DNA from: Phaeodactylum tricornutum CCAP 1055/1
Lineage: Eukaryota; Bacillariophyta; Bacillariophyceae; Surirellales; Neidiaceae
DNA length: 64,000 nucleotides
Assembly: GCF_000150955.2 (NCBI RefSeq)
Contig: NC_011697.1
Span: 231,830 to 295,829, forward strand
Reading direction: 5' to 3'
Shown: one piece after another, positions 42,649 through 52,910 of the stretch
How the letters are laid out: each line of letters begins with the position of its first letter
Numbering within the stretch: the first letter of the stretch is position 1
Program-made: the position numbers and the translations under genes
Notes under the pieces: generated by a model
What the model saw: only the letters and a program-made list of their open reading frames with translations
Database searches by the model: none
What the model was told of the DNA's origin: nothing

Positions 42649-44485
42649 ATGAAAGCACGAGCGGAACCACCCATTGACTGGACCGGTGTGGGTCTCGTCT
42701 TTCTCACGCCCGCCTTGGGAGGTATGTATGGCGCGAGAGAACCGCACAAACCACACACGTGGAAGGGTATCGTCTTGACGAGCAACTGAAGACTGTCCTT
42801 CTGGACTGCCAGAATCGATTCGCAACCGCCTACGACCTCCCGATCCACTCTCACGCCTTTTGCGCTTTGTCTCGATTGCGTTCAACTTTCCAGGACTGCT
42901 ATATGGTTACGACATCGGAGCCATGAGTTTTGTTTTAGACATGTTAACGCCGTCTGATAGTGTATCAGGCGTGCATTCACATCACGGCACCGTCACAACA
43001 AGGCCCCACTTCTGGTGGGATGATTTCGCGTCTCGTCGCGTGGCCCAGGGTTTGACCATGGGAGCCGTTTCGGCGGGTGCCTTGCTGGGATCGCACATTG
43101 TGCTCTTTCACTTGGCCTCACATGTCGGACGTCGGACGGAACTCCGGGTAGCTGCTCTGTTATACATGATTGGGTCTTTGCTTTGTTACACCAGTGGTAC
43201 GATGTTGGCGCAGCAAGATTATTGGGGCTGGTACAGTCTAGTACTCGGGCGGCTGGTTATTGGTACCGGTGTAGGCTTCGTCATGCACGGCGCACCTACG
43301 TACATGGCAGAAATGGCACCGTCAAGTATTCGCGGCGCTGTGGTGTCGGCCAAGGAAACGGTCATTGTTCTAGGTATTGTTTTGGGTTACCTGGTCGGTG
43401 ATATGGTAGGGTCGCGGAACAACAATGGCAGTGGCGATTGGACACTCGTGTACTGGGTATCACTGGCTATTGGCACACCCATGCTTGTTCTGACGTTTGT
43501 CATCCCACGCTCCAAACGATGGCTGTTACTGCACGGGCACAAGGAGGAAGCTCGAGTATCTATGCAGTTTGTGTATAAGGGCAACATTAATACAGAGTTT
43601 GAAGAACTGGCCGCCAGTATTCAGGCCAACCGTATGTACAAACAGCATTCAACGGCCGTCGACCAAGGGGGGCTGTGCGGCTTGCTCGAGTCAAGATTGT
43701 TTTCGAAACCCATTCGGCCAGCTCTTCAAGCCGCAATGGGTCTGATTATACTGCAACAACTATCGGGGCAGCCGTCGCTCTTATCCTACGCGACTGTTCT
43801 GTTCCACGCCGCTGGTTGGGGCGGACACGCCTCCGTAATTACGGCAATGCTTATGCTGTGTGTCAGTATTACCACGGTACTGCTGGTGGACCGTCTCGGT
43901 CGCAAGCGCCTCTTACTGACGAGTATTACTGTACTTGGTATGGCGGCTTTCACGTTAAGCCATGTGTTTTGGAACTGGAAAAACGGTGCCGTTCATGAGC
44001 TGCAAAGTCTCGAAAAAACCGTCGTGTTGATTGCCATGTTCGTATACATTGGAGCGTACCAGATTGGCTTTGGACCTATAACGTGGTGCTTCGTATCCGA
44101 AGTCTTCCCGATGGACGTACGAGGACCCGCGACAGCCTTGGCAGTTGAACTTAACTATGCCGGCAACTTTGTGGTGCAGTTCTTCGTACCCCTGGTCCAG
44201 AACAAAATTGGTTGGGGACCGACCTTTCTGGTTTTTGGATGTTCTATGCTGACTGGATTTTACTTTGTTTGGAAAAAGATTCCGGAGACAGCCGGCCTGT
44301 CATTGGAAGAAATAGAAGCCCGGCTGCATCGAGACCACGACGACGAGGTTGCGGCGCAGCAACCGGAGCAAGACGTGTGTACTGTATTGGATTCCGTGTC
44401 AGACACGGAATCCAACGAAGGATCTCCGTTGATCGGTGGTAAGCGCCACCTCCATGATTATACTACCGCGGAATTGAGTGTATAG
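42649..44485 (+). CDS. Sugar porter family (MFS) transporter
   Basis: Two exons, 42649-42721 and 42894-44485, give 554 residues. The 172-base intron (GTATGT...TTCCAG) lies inside the helix 1 motif and joining restores PALGGLLYGYDIG, the classic start of sugar porters; this fixes the splice. Other motifs: GRRTELR after helix 2, GRLVIGTGVGF, PSSIRGAVVSAKE, QQLSGQP in helix 7, DRLGRKRLLL, and PETAGLSLEEIE at the end. These are the signatures of the GLUT/HXT/XylE group, moving hexose, xylose or inositol with or without protons. The exact sugar cannot be read from the sequence. A 50-residue acidic tail follows. It is divergent from the nitrate carrier. Confidence 0.9.
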
Positions 44486-44789
44486 TTATTTGTGTTTTAC
44501 ACGTGCTCGAATGGCTACGTGAAATTTTGTTTGGGTTAGAGATTGAAGAGACAAATGTATACTAATATACTGTTTACGACTATAGTTTTGGAACTGTGTT
44601 GAGAGAGAGTGAGAGTATACCCTTGTCTAAAATGTGGTGTACAAGTTTTGGCGAGCCTCTCCACCTTGCTGTTTTCCTCCGCTGAAAGCATCGCAGACAG
44701 AGAACGAGATCGCTGCTGATCTGCAATCAAAGCCATTATGCTTTCGAATTGCGTGTAGGAGTAGCGTATGCGCGGCCCCATCCGTTGGT
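44486..44789. other. Convergent 3' intergenic stretch
   Basis: About 300 bases between the tails of the sugar porter and the histone H3 variant. Probably the two 3' untranslated regions. Confidence 0.4.
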
Positions 44790-45206
44790 CTACTCTCGTG
44801 TTTGCCCACGAATTCTCCGTGCGAGCTGCATATCTTTGGGCATGATCGTTACCCGTTTGCCGTGCAAGGCACACAGATTGGTGTCTTCAAACAAAGACAC
44901 CAAATGCGCTTCCGACGCTTCCTGTAGAGCGAGAATTGCTGTCCCCTGCCAACGATAGGCTTCTCGGCTCATTTCCATTTGAATTTCCCGCACCAGCCGT
45001 GCAAATGGCAAACGGCGAATCAAAAGATCGGTGCTCTTTTGGTACATTTTAATTTCCTTAAGGGCTTTTTGTCCAGGCCGCATGCGTCGTTTGCGTTTGG
45101 GAGCCGCCGCCGGTAAACGATTGCCTGCTTCGGTTAGACTCGAGCGAGTTCGTCCGATGATTTTGGAACCCGCTCGCCGGGTTTTTGTTTGCTTGTGGCG
45201 AACCAT
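44790..45206 (-). CDS. CENH3: Centromeric histone H3 variant (CENP-A/CenH3)
   Basis: Histone H3-fold protein of 138 residues with the first ATG at 45206. The C-terminal part matches H3 closely ([38 protein letters not shown]). The N-terminal tail does not: after [15 protein letters not shown] it lacks the ARKS modification repeats of canonical H3 and is Arg/Ala/Pro-rich. Loop 1 of the fold ([18 protein letters not shown]) is one residue longer than in H3 and has the RWQ instead of RFQ, like the NWQ of human CENP-A. Both traits mark the centromeric variant. It would replace H3 in centromeric nucleosomes and recruit the kinetochore. A divergent non-centromeric H3 is the alternative. Confidence 0.85.
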   Translation of the reverse strand: MVRHKQTKTRRAGSKIIGRTRSSLTEAGNRLPAAAPKRKRRMRPGQKALKEIKMYQKSTDLLIRRLPFARLVREIQMEMSREAYRWQGTAILALQEASEAHLVSLFEDTNLCALHGKRVTIMPKDMQLARRIRGQTRE

Positions 45207-45916
45207 GACGAGACTTTGGCTATTCCGCTCTGCCCAACGAGCGCTCACTTTGCAGGAACGTAACGAGTCTGCACTAAAAGTTGGTAGGGACGAAACGTAG
45301 GCTTGTTGTATTTGCGCGAGCAGCGGTTGTGTCGGCAAGCCGTTGGCTGTTTTGTTATACCGACAGACCGCGCTTCGTGGTTACATGCCTGCATTTCCGT
45401 TGAAGATAGAAGACGGATAACAACTAGAAAAGCAATGTCCGCAATGACACCATTCTATTTCGTTGATTGTTTATGATGCATATTAACCCTGCCGCGCTTT
45501 CATTTTTTGATTACGTTGACCTTGTTGTCCGGGTTCCTTAATTATTAATTTTCTTATGTGTGAGTTTGATGCTTCCATTCCATTGACGCCGCGAGGTGGT
45601 GGTGGAATTAGTTCAAATTCTTTACGGCGATGACGAGTTGGGCCTATGCTGTTCTTTGCAGAAAGCCAAAGCCACCAACCCTACCTTGGGTACGACTTTG
45701 CTGGCGATCATTCCGAGCTTTACACCACACACACACACCCCTTCGCATGATTCTCTACACCCACACCATCCATCATCCTTCCTCTTCACAAAGGACCGTC
45801 GCAGCAGTTGAGTGTTGTTGGACACGCCTTTCTAGCGATACAATAAGCGGCTAATATCTATTCTAACGTATTGGAGTGTTTTTTGAATGCTGCCTCTAAC
45901 GCAGAGCTTGCCTTCC
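45207..45916. other. Intergenic stretch
   Basis: About 710 bases between the CenH3 start and the 3' end of the mitochondrial carrier gene. Short frames only; nothing recognised. Confidence 0.4.
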
Positions 45917-47092
45917 TCACGTGGCGAGTGACTGTTTTGCCAAGGCCTCGAACGTCAAATCGTAAATGGGAAGTACGGCCGCGGCGACGGGCCCGGCCCG
46001 CAGAACGGTGACCGAAAATCCTCGATAAAAGGCTCGCCAGGACTGTTGTTCGCGATACAAGCGCTGCGCCCACTCCAGGGCGGACAGTGTTGGTTGGTCA
46101 CGGACGTTTGCCTGCGCGTATACCCGACAGCGGACCATATCGAGTGGGAAGATAAAAGCCCAACAAAAAACGCCCGAGGCGGCGGCACTCGCCATGCGGG
46201 TGAACATGGTAGGCGACGCGGCCGTGTCCTCCGACTGCCAGTGCTGCATTCCGTATCGCTTCAGGCTTTCGTAACAGCAAAAGTAAACGCCACGTCCGAG
46301 TGTTTCACTCAATAAGTGGGGACCGAATCCAGCAAACATGCGGGACAATTGAAACTTCTGTACCCCGTTGCGGTTTGTGGCGACGTAGAAAGATCGTTGA
46401 AAGGCTTGACGGAACGACACTCCATGTACTTGTTGTTGTGTTTTCAGTATGAGCAAGGGAGATGTAAAGGTAGCGAGTACGGCGCCAGCCGTGGCGGCGG
46501 CGATCCCAACATGTGGAATGGGATCGTGGTGTAGGTAAGGTAGCAAAGGCATCGAATCTCGTTGTTCCTGTCGCTGATGAAGTAGTCGTCGCGTGGCATC
46601 GTAGGTAGCAAAGTTGACGGACTGAACGAGACCGACCGTGACGAGCGGACCGGAAACTCCCTTGTACAGTCTCCGGACACGGGCCCACGAGAAGAGCGGA
46701 GCGATACGAGTTTTGTCGTTGCCGATGTGTGCCAACGTACTCATGTTGCGTGCGGCGGAGTTTGGCGGAAGAGGACTGCCGTGGATGGCGGTACCTCGAG
46801 ACGTCCCCGTAGCCGCAGCGTTGCCGTTTGCGTGCGTATTACTGGTAGCTTGGTAACTCTGGGTTTGCAACCAGACCTTGGCGGAATCCAGAGGATGTCC
46901 CACCAAGGTTCCGGACACCCCAGCAGCGTATCCGGCAAGTATGGAATGCGTGACAGATTGTGCCGTACACCGACTACTGTTCGTCGTGGTGTTGTTGCGA
47001 CTGTGCATCTGCAGCGTGGTAGTAAGACGTCGACGCGGAGAGTCGTTGAGAGAGGGTGACGGCACTGCAACAGTCGATTCGGAAGGAATCAT
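45917..47092 (-). CDS. Mitochondrial carrier family (SLC25) protein
   Basis: Carrier of 391 residues with an ATG at 47092. Three repeats are visible with the PX[DE]XX[KR] pattern: GHPLDSAKVWLQTQ near residue 66, a weakened SPLLILKTQQQ in the middle repeat (acidic residue missing), and FPLDMVRCRVYAQ in the third. The spacing gives six helices. The first repeat (GYAAGVSGTLVGHPLD) is most like the carnitine/ornithine/SLC25A45-47 branch. The N-terminal 45 residues and an insert after repeat 1 are Ser/Thr/Asn-rich and specific to this protein. Substrate unknown; inner mitochondrial membrane location inferred from the family. Confidence 0.88.
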   Translation of the reverse strand: MIPSESTVAVPSPSLNDSPRRRLTTTLQMHSRNNTTTNSSRCTAQSVTHSILAGYAAGVSGTLVGHPLDSAKVWLQTQSYQATSNTHANGNAAATGTSRGTAIHGSPLPPNSAARNMSTLAHIGNDKTRIAPLFSWARVRRLYKGVSGPLVTVGLVQSVNFATYDATRRLLHQRQEQRDSMPLLPYLHHDPIPHVGIAAATAGAVLATFTSPLLILKTQQQVHGVSFRQAFQRSFYVATNRNGVQKFQLSRMFAGFGPHLLSETLGRGVYFCCYESLKRYGMQHWQSEDTAASPTMFTRMASAAASGVFCWAFIFPLDMVRCRVYAQANVRDQPTLSALEWAQRLYREQQSWRAFYRGFSVTVLRAGPVAAAVLPIYDLTFEALAKQSLAT

Positions 47093-47680
47093 TGTTCCGC
47101 TAGTATTGCTGCTGTTGCTGTTGCTGTACTACCCCTAACTGTGAAATGCTTATTCTCATCAAGCTTGTGCAAAGCTAACAGTACGTATAGACTTGCGGGC
47201 GATCCTCCAATACATTGATGTAGCTAGCGGGTATGCATATGCTTGGGTGGTATCGTTTGGAAAGCAAAGCACGTTGGCGTTGGACAGATCTCATAGATCA
47301 AGCAAGACGCAGGATTGGCAAATCTCTTTCCACGAGATGCTCCCAAAGGTGGCGTGTTAAAGAGTAGCGTAGCGGACGAAGTATGGTGGAAGAATGGATG
47401 TGTATTGGATGACGAGATCGTGGTCCTGTGAGCCAACTGTAACGCGTTGTGCCGGAACACGTGAGGGAGAGGGCCGGAAGCGATCCGTCCGCGTCAGCAG
47501 CTTTTTACCGTTGCTACCTAGCTATTCCATTTGTAGGAGGTGACAGCAAAAGAATCGTGGTTAGAAGATCACCGACCGGACCTGGCAATCAACAACAACC
47601 ATGCCAGACTTTCAGACGTATCCCAGACCAAGAAAACATGATATTAAACCACCATTTCGCTTATTCTGGCAACGATTTGT
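47093..47680. other. Intergenic, carrier promoter side
   Basis: About 590 bases with TAACTGTGAA at 47136-47145, some 45 bases before the carrier ATG. No gene was recognised up to the tRNA. Confidence 0.4.
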
Positions 47681-47777
47681 GATTGTATAGCTCAGTTGGT
47701 AGAGCATCGGATTCCAGCGCTATTGGTTCAGGCATGGAGCCTCCCGAAGGTCATCGGTTCAAGTCCGGTTACGATCA
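47681..47777 (+). tRNA. tRNA-Trp (CCA) with a 24-base intron
   Basis: Cloverleaf: acceptor GATTGTA with TACGATC (one G-T pair), D arm GCTC..GAGC, T arm ATCGG-TTCAAGT-CCGGT, discriminator A at 47777. The anticodon stem TCGGA (47707-47711) pairs with CCCGA (47743-47747) except the last pair A-C. Loop bases TT-CCA-G place the anticodon at 47714-47716. An intron at 47718-47741, in the usual site after base 37, contains TGGA which can pair with the anticodon. A CTTTTT run follows the gene, as expected for a Pol III stop. Trp is the best reading; only the intron ends are uncertain. Confidence 0.85.
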
Positions 47778-47784
47778 CTTTTTG
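47778..47784 (+). terminator. Pol III T-run after tRNA-Trp
   Basis: C followed by five or more T directly after the tRNA discriminator base, a typical RNA polymerase III termination signal. Confidence 0.6.
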
Positions 47785-48525
47785 TTCTTGATCAAGATAG
47801 AATCTCGCAATCATGTGTGAACCCTGGCTAGCTGTCGGCAGGGTTACTGGGAGAGAGGAGTCGTGACTTGGACGAAGTTTGAGAATGTCTGACTGTCGCG
47901 GTTCCGTTGCCGAGCCGTTTCGAATTCTCGCGTCGGGAGGGGTTCCCCCGGCAAGGTTTGGACCAATCGCAAGCCGAGAATGCCTATCATTGTCCGTTGA
48001 ATTAGAACCGGTCTATTCTGTATGGATACTTTTTTGGCCATACTCGAGCAGGTCTGGCGGATGCGGAAGTAGAGATTTGGGAGGGCCGTCGTATTCGCGA
48101 GTCGCATCACCGCTCACGCCGGTAGCGGAGGGGTTGCGTTCGAAACCCCTTCGCATTCTCGTGAACGACACACACTGCCGTGTGTGTGTATGTTTGGTTA
48201 CGTATGCATGACCAAAGCCGGTGAGTGAAATCGTACGTAGTTGTCGTACCGAAGAATAGTACGACAAGGAAAAAACGAGGAAAACTCGCTGTAGAAACGA
48301 GAGACCGGCCCAATAATGAAAATATTGTGAGAGAGGTAACGATCCGTAATCTACACACACAAGAGTCATACACATACGTACGGTACCGAAATATACGCAA
48401 AAGGGGTAACTGGAACAACCGAAAGCACATATTTGGGTTCGAGAGTGCCTCTTTCGATTCGAAACCAAAAATCAAGGTCGTCCATTCGTCTCCATTCCCG
48501 TCACCGAACACTCTCCATTTCGACC
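47785..48525. other. Intergenic stretch before HMG-CoA reductase
   Basis: About 740 bases. Several overlapping frames exist on both strands, but none shows a family or a credible start. It likely holds the reductase promoter and leader. Confidence 0.4.
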
Positions 48526-50655
48526 ATGACGGTGACTATCAGCAGTAGTATTAGTAGTAGTATTGGTAGTAGTACGACTGCCCCAACACTGGGAATGCAG
48601 GTGGATGCCCTTGTCCAACAAATGGATAACTTGAGCAGTACGCAGTTGTACGGATTGATTGTTGGTTTGACCATTCTCGTCTCCTTTGTGTTGCTCGGGT
48701 CTTCCGCGGACATTCCCGTTTCTCTTCGAGACACTACCAAAGAGACGTCGTCCTCCTCCTCCACACCCCGCAAGACAACCACGGTGTCGTCGTCGTCGAA
48801 TCGGGGACCGGAGCCGCGCTGGCACATCTTTACTTACGTCAATTACGCCATTGTGGCGTGCTTTGTCGCCTCCGTTGCAGAATTTGGACGCAACGCTTCG
48901 GCGTACCTTGCTGCCGACGACAACGTCGTGCTATACTTTCTCGTCGCTTGGAGCGTCTTTTTGTGCTACTTTTTTGGTTTCTTTGGTGTCTCCTTTGTCC
49001 ACGACGCGGACGCTGCGGTCGCGAGTCCCACACCAACCAAGCCCACGGTCCGGTACGTCCCTGCCTTGATCCATTCGGCCTTGTCTCGAGATATACATGT
49101 GTGTGCGTGTGTATACTTGTGCTATGCGTACTTGTGGTGTGTGCACATGCGTATACACCAGTACTTATACGTACCCGACCGAGTTTCCTTCGTTCGTTCC
49201 ACCTCGTCCCGGCCCACTTTTCGTGTTCCGGTGACTCCGTCTCACCCTCCTTGCTTATTGGTTCGCAGCGACTCTATTTCCACCAAGACCAGCGCGTCCA
49301 ACACTCTTTCCGCTCGGCATCCTCCCGCCCCGTCGGCACCCGTATGCAGTGATCCCTCCAGTTTCACACCAATCCATACCAGCAAGACCAACATTACGAC
49401 ACTAGATAACGCTGCCATCTGTCAACTGGTGCTCACCAATCAGATCAAGGACCACGAACTCGAAAAACGTCTCGACGCGCACCGCGCCGTGCAGGTCCGC
49501 CGTTTAGTCGTCGCCCACAAACTCGACACCTTGGAACACATCAACGCGCACGCTCTCGACAATCTGCCCTCGGAACCTTCCCTCGACTACACCCGCGTAC
49601 ACGGCGCCAATTGCGAAATCGTTGTGGGCTACGTACCCCTCCCGGTGGGACTCGTCGGTCCCCTCACGGTCAATGGCGAAACCGTATACGTGCCCATGGC
49701 CACCACCGAAGGATGTCTCGTGGCCTCCACGAACCGCGGTGCCAAGGCCATCACGGCCGGGGGTGGAGCGACCGCCGTCCTCCTCCGGGACGGTATTACT
49801 CGGGCGCCCTGCGTGCGCATGCCCTCGGCAGCGCAAGCCGCTCATCTCAAATTGTGGTGTGAAACGCCCCAACACTTTAGTACCCTTAAACGAGCCTTTG
49901 AAAGTACCACCTCGTTCGGGAAACTTCTCAAGTGCGCCCCCACAGTCGCTGGACGTAACGTGTATTTGCGCTTGACCTGCTTTTCTGGAGACGCCATGGG
50001 CATGAACATGGTTTCCAAGGGCAGTTTGGCCGTCATTGAAACCCTTCAACAAGAATTTCCGGAACTCGTCCTCGTCGCCTTGTCTGGCAACATGTGCACC
50101 GATAAGAAAGCCGCCGCTACCAACTGGCTGGAAGGACGAGGAAAATCGATCGTCGTGGAAGCGACCATTCCCAAGGACGTCGTCACAAACACCCTCAAGA
50201 CTACGGTCCACAGCATGGTGCAAACCAATTTGCACAAGAATTTGATCGGTTCGGCCATGGCCGGAGCTTTGGGCGGATTTAACGCCCACGCCTCCAACAT
50301 TGTTACCGCGGTCTTTTTGGCCACGGGACAGGACCCCGCGCAAAACGTGGAGTCCAGTAATTGCATTACCCTGTTGGAAGAAACGGAAGAAGGCGACTTG
50401 TGGATTTCCTGCACCATGCCCAGCATTGAGGTCGGTACGGTCGGTGGCGGAACTTCCTTACCCGCCCAAGCGGCCTGTTTGCAGGCCATGGGTGTCCGGG
50501 GCGGAGGCGCCACTCCCGGCGCCCACGCCCAAAAACTGGCACAAATCGTCGCGTCCGCTACTTTGGCCGGCGAACTTTCGCTGCTGGCCGCACTCGCCGC
50601 GAATACCCTCGTACAGGCCCACATGCAACACAACCGCAAACCCGCCGCCAAGTAA
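48526..50655 (+). CDS. HMGR: HMG-CoA reductase
   Basis: Rate-limiting enzyme of the mevalonate pathway, reducing HMG-CoA to mevalonate with two NADPH, membrane-anchored in the ER. Two exons, 48526-49052 and 49269-50655, give 637 residues. The 216-base intron (G|GTACGT...TTCGCAG) is stop-free and in frame, so the unspliced reading is also open. Two or three N-terminal helices (LIVGLTILVSFVLLG; VVLYFLVAWSVFLCYFFGFF) precede a linker and the catalytic domain. Active-site residues are all seen: Glu in TTEGCLVAS, Lys in GNMCTDKKAAATNW, Asp in GQDPAQNVESSN, and the His in AHMQHNRK near the C-terminus. GGFNAHASNIV and GTVGGGTSLP are also typical. No sterol-sensing domain is present, unlike animals. 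Confidence 0.95.
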   Translation: MTVTISSSISSSIGSSTTAPTLGMQVDALVQQMDNLSSTQLYGLIVGLTILVSFVLLGSSADIPVSLRDTTKETSSSSSTPRKTTTVSSSSNRGPEPRWHIFTYVNYAIVACFVASVAEFGRNASAYLAADDNVVLYFLVAWSVFLCYFFGFFGVSFVHDADAAVASPTPTKPTVRYVPALIHSALSRDIHVCACVYLCYAYLWCVHMRIHQYLYVPDRVSFVRSTSSRPTFRVPVTPSHPPCLLVRSDSISTKTSASNTLSARHPPAPSAPVCSDPSSFTPIHTSKTNITTLDNAAICQLVLTNQIKDHELEKRLDAHRAVQVRRLVVAHKLDTLEHINAHALDNLPSEPSLDYTRVHGANCEIVVGYVPLPVGLVGPLTVNGETVYVPMATTEGCLVASTNRGAKAITAGGGATAVLLRDGITRAPCVRMPSAAQAAHLKLWCETPQHFSTLKRAFESTTSFGKLLKCAPTVAGRNVYLRLTCFSGDAMGMNMVSKGSLAVIETLQQEFPELVLVALSGNMCTDKKAAATNWLEGRGKSIVVEATIPKDVVTNTLKTTVHSMVQTNLHKNLIGSAMAGALGGFNAHASNIVTAVFLATGQDPAQNVESSNCITLLEETEEGDLWISCTMPSIEVGTVGGGTSLPAQAACLQAMGVRGGGATPGAHAQKLAQIVASATLAGELSLLAALAANTLVQAHMQHNRKPAAK

Positions 50656-50852
50656 AAAAGGACAACAGACCTTTTGGCGTACGACTATACACCAGACGAT
50701 AGTCGCCGTCTTGACACACTGCAAGTACCCGCACACGTACACTATACATTGGAAGATTGTTTTATGGAATTTAACATGTAACCAGATATCCTTAGCAAAA
50801 ATGGATTAACGCAAAAATTCGAGTCCGCTGTACTTCCGTAGTTTGTACTTGG

Positions 50853-52910
50853 TCAACGTCCTTTCGTGAGACGCTTTAGTGGAATGATGGGCAACTTTAT
50901 TAGATTGTGGGCGTCTTCGGGATTCTGCGACTTGGCCCAGCGCGGCACCAGATCAGAGGCCAACCATATTCGCTCTTCCAACGTAGTACTCCGCCCGTGG
51001 ACTCGGTTGCGGTGCGGATACCGTCGGAATTTAACCACTACCTGGGCGTGCTCCAAGAAAGCCGTCGATAAACGTTTGGAAAATTCAAGGCGTTTCACAA
51101 TTTCGTAATCGGAAAAGCCCTCATCCTGAACAGCGACGGTACTGAGGAGCTTTAAGAGCAAGCGCACGCCTAGCTTTTGGTCTTCCCACGATTCGGAATG
51201 CTCCAAAGGTAAAAGAATAAGAAACTGATTTAAGGTTGACTTGTAGGCCGTTTCAAAGTATCCCTTGGCGATGGCTACTTTCGTGGCACGAATGGCGATT
51301 TTGTCCCACTTGAAGGCGTCGGCCGTCCCGCGGAATGCGGAACGTGAGACTTGATCGAAAATGGCGATTTGAGCTATAATACCAAATGGGGATTCCCACT
51401 CTTCATCGTCCGTCACGTCCCAAGTTTCCGGATCAATACTCAACAGCAACGGCGACAAACGATGGACCATGTCATCATCCTGGTCTTCTCGTCTCCCAAA
51501 GCCCCAGCGCTTCATGTTCGTCCGCCAATTCTGCAAGTCTACCTCATCCCAGCCGGATTCGCTATCGCATCCGTAAAAAGCGTTCAAAATATCGGGAATA
51601 TTGAGACTGGCAAACTGATTGTACCGTCGCAAGAGCGCGGAGTGACGGAGCCGTTCGAAGCCGGTCTTAGGTTCCTCAGGCAAAGCGCAAGTATTGTCGA
51701 GCGCAGTTTTAATATCACCAATCGATGTGACGCGGTAAAATAACACCTTGTCCTCCACCAAATGGTCGTGGGTGACGTGATGGATTAATCCAACATTAAG
51801 CATGTCATTTAGGATCACGAGTGCTTCGTTGCGCGAGTCGGCCAATTTTGTATCCAACACAGCCGTTACGGCTTGATTGCCTAAAAAGCAAGCCTCATAT
51901 TTCTTGAGATTGTACCGTCGATCGGCAATGACCAAATGGGGCAGCAAAGCCTCCAGCGAATCGGAAATCTTGGCACCGGCCAAGTCTTCTGCGATCACGA
52001 AAGCCGACGAGCGATGTCCATGTTCCCGGACAGGTCTTAATTCCACATCCACATTTGTACCTTTCAGAGAAGTTTCCAGAGCAATTCGCAGAACACTTTC
52101 TTCCGTACCGTCAATTGCGGAGCGGTCGGTAGCAATAATCCTTTCAAGGGAGGCTTCCAGCTCGTTGCGACCCGGAAACGCATACAAGTGGGTGCCGTCC
52201 TGAAAACGAGTGGCGTCCTCGGACGAGACAGGGACTAATAGACCTGATCGCACCAAAAGATTGCATTTTTCAGTTGCCAAAGCGCTGTTTCCTGCCAGGC
52301 CCAAGTAGGTCAGAGTCTCGACTATTTCCGACCCTGGAACAACATAAGGGACAGTCGTTTCCACCTGCTCCTGTGGAGCGGGTTTGAGACGAGTATGAAG
52401 AATCAAGCCAATATCGGCCAATGCCTGTCCTTTCTCAGCATCGCTGGAGTTCAGTACCCGCTCATCTTGCCAGTAGCCAACTTCGTTGTCGGAACTATCT
52501 GCATGGCTGGCTATAGACGAAGATGCGAGGTTGAGCTGACGAGACGCTTGCGAAGACAAAATCTCGTCAAAGCAGCGGCGCAAGATCCAGGCTGCCTCTG
52601 AGAAGTTCAGATAAGGCGATGTAGCCTTGGCTTCTGCCTGGCGACACGCGTCCTTGAGACTGATCCCAGCGCGGCTTTGTACCACCAGAGGCGATTCGAG
52701 GGAGTGCTGGGCGGCCATGAGGTAGACTTCGTAGCATTCCTGCGTTTGCCCGTCGTTGTACAACGGTACACCTTCGCGGATGGTACGCCGGAGAAGCTGC
52801 GAGAGAGATTCCATGTCTCCAACTTGCTGGTACGGGAAATTCCGGAGAAAATAGAGATACCTAACAATAAAGTGGAGAAATCCGGAATGTGTGGTAGATG
52901 TTTCGTTCAT
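50853..52910 (-). CDS. DEP-like domains joined to a C-terminal DUF924
   Basis: Protein of about 685 residues; the first in-frame ATG is at 52910 and a second at 52814 (MESLSQLL). Between them a GGTATCT...CAGCAAG segment may be an intron. Three parts: an N-terminal helical region with a tract LRRTIREGVPLYNDGQTQE; a middle with two winged-helix, DEP-like segments (VETLTYLGLAGNSALATEK to HLYAF; YEACFLGNQAVTAVL to VLFYRV); and a C-terminal DUF924 (FDQVSRSAFRGTADAFKWD, FRRYPHRNRVHGR). DEP domains bind membranes or GPCR/G-protein partners. Function is unknown; the join is the notable point. It is unlike the single-domain DUF924 gene at 4.8 kb. Confidence 0.75.
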   Translation of the reverse strand: MNETSTTHSGFLHFIVRYLYFLRNFPYQQVGDMESLSQLLRRTIREGVPLYNDGQTQECYEVYLMAAQHSLESPLVVQSRAGISLKDACRQAEAKATSPYLNFSEAAWILRRCFDEILSSQASRQLNLASSSIASHADSSDNEVGYWQDERVLNSSDAEKGQALADIGLILHTRLKPAPQEQVETTVPYVVPGSEIVETLTYLGLAGNSALATEKCNLLVRSGLLVPVSSEDATRFQDGTHLYAFPGRNELEASLERIIATDRSAIDGTEESVLRIALETSLKGTNVDVELRPVREHGHRSSAFVIAEDLAGAKISDSLEALLPHLVIADRRYNLKKYEACFLGNQAVTAVLDTKLADSRNEALVILNDMLNVGLIHHVTHDHLVEDKVLFYRVTSIGDIKTALDNTCALPEEPKTGFERLRHSALLRRYNQFASLNIPDILNAFYGCDSESGWDEVDLQNWRTNMKRWGFGRREDQDDDMVHRLSPLLLSIDPETWDVTDDEEWESPFGIIAQIAIFDQVSRSAFRGTADAFKWDKIAIRATKVAIAKGYFETAYKSTLNQFLILLPLEHSESWEDQKLGVRLLLKLLSTVAVQDEGFSDYEIVKRLEFSKRLSTAFLEHAQVVVKFRRYPHRNRVHGRSTTLEERIWLASDLVPRWAKSQNPEDAHNLIKLPIIPLKRLTKGR

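Noticed and set aside
47844-48511. Overlapping frames on both strands between the tRNA and HMG-CoA reductase
   Set aside because: All lack family resemblance and contain low-complexity CVCV/THTH-like pieces from dinucleotide repeats.
49504-50343. 279-codon minus-strand frame under HMG-CoA reductase
   Set aside because: It mirrors a strongly conserved coding region on the plus strand and has no recognisable family; long antisense frames are expected there from codon bias.
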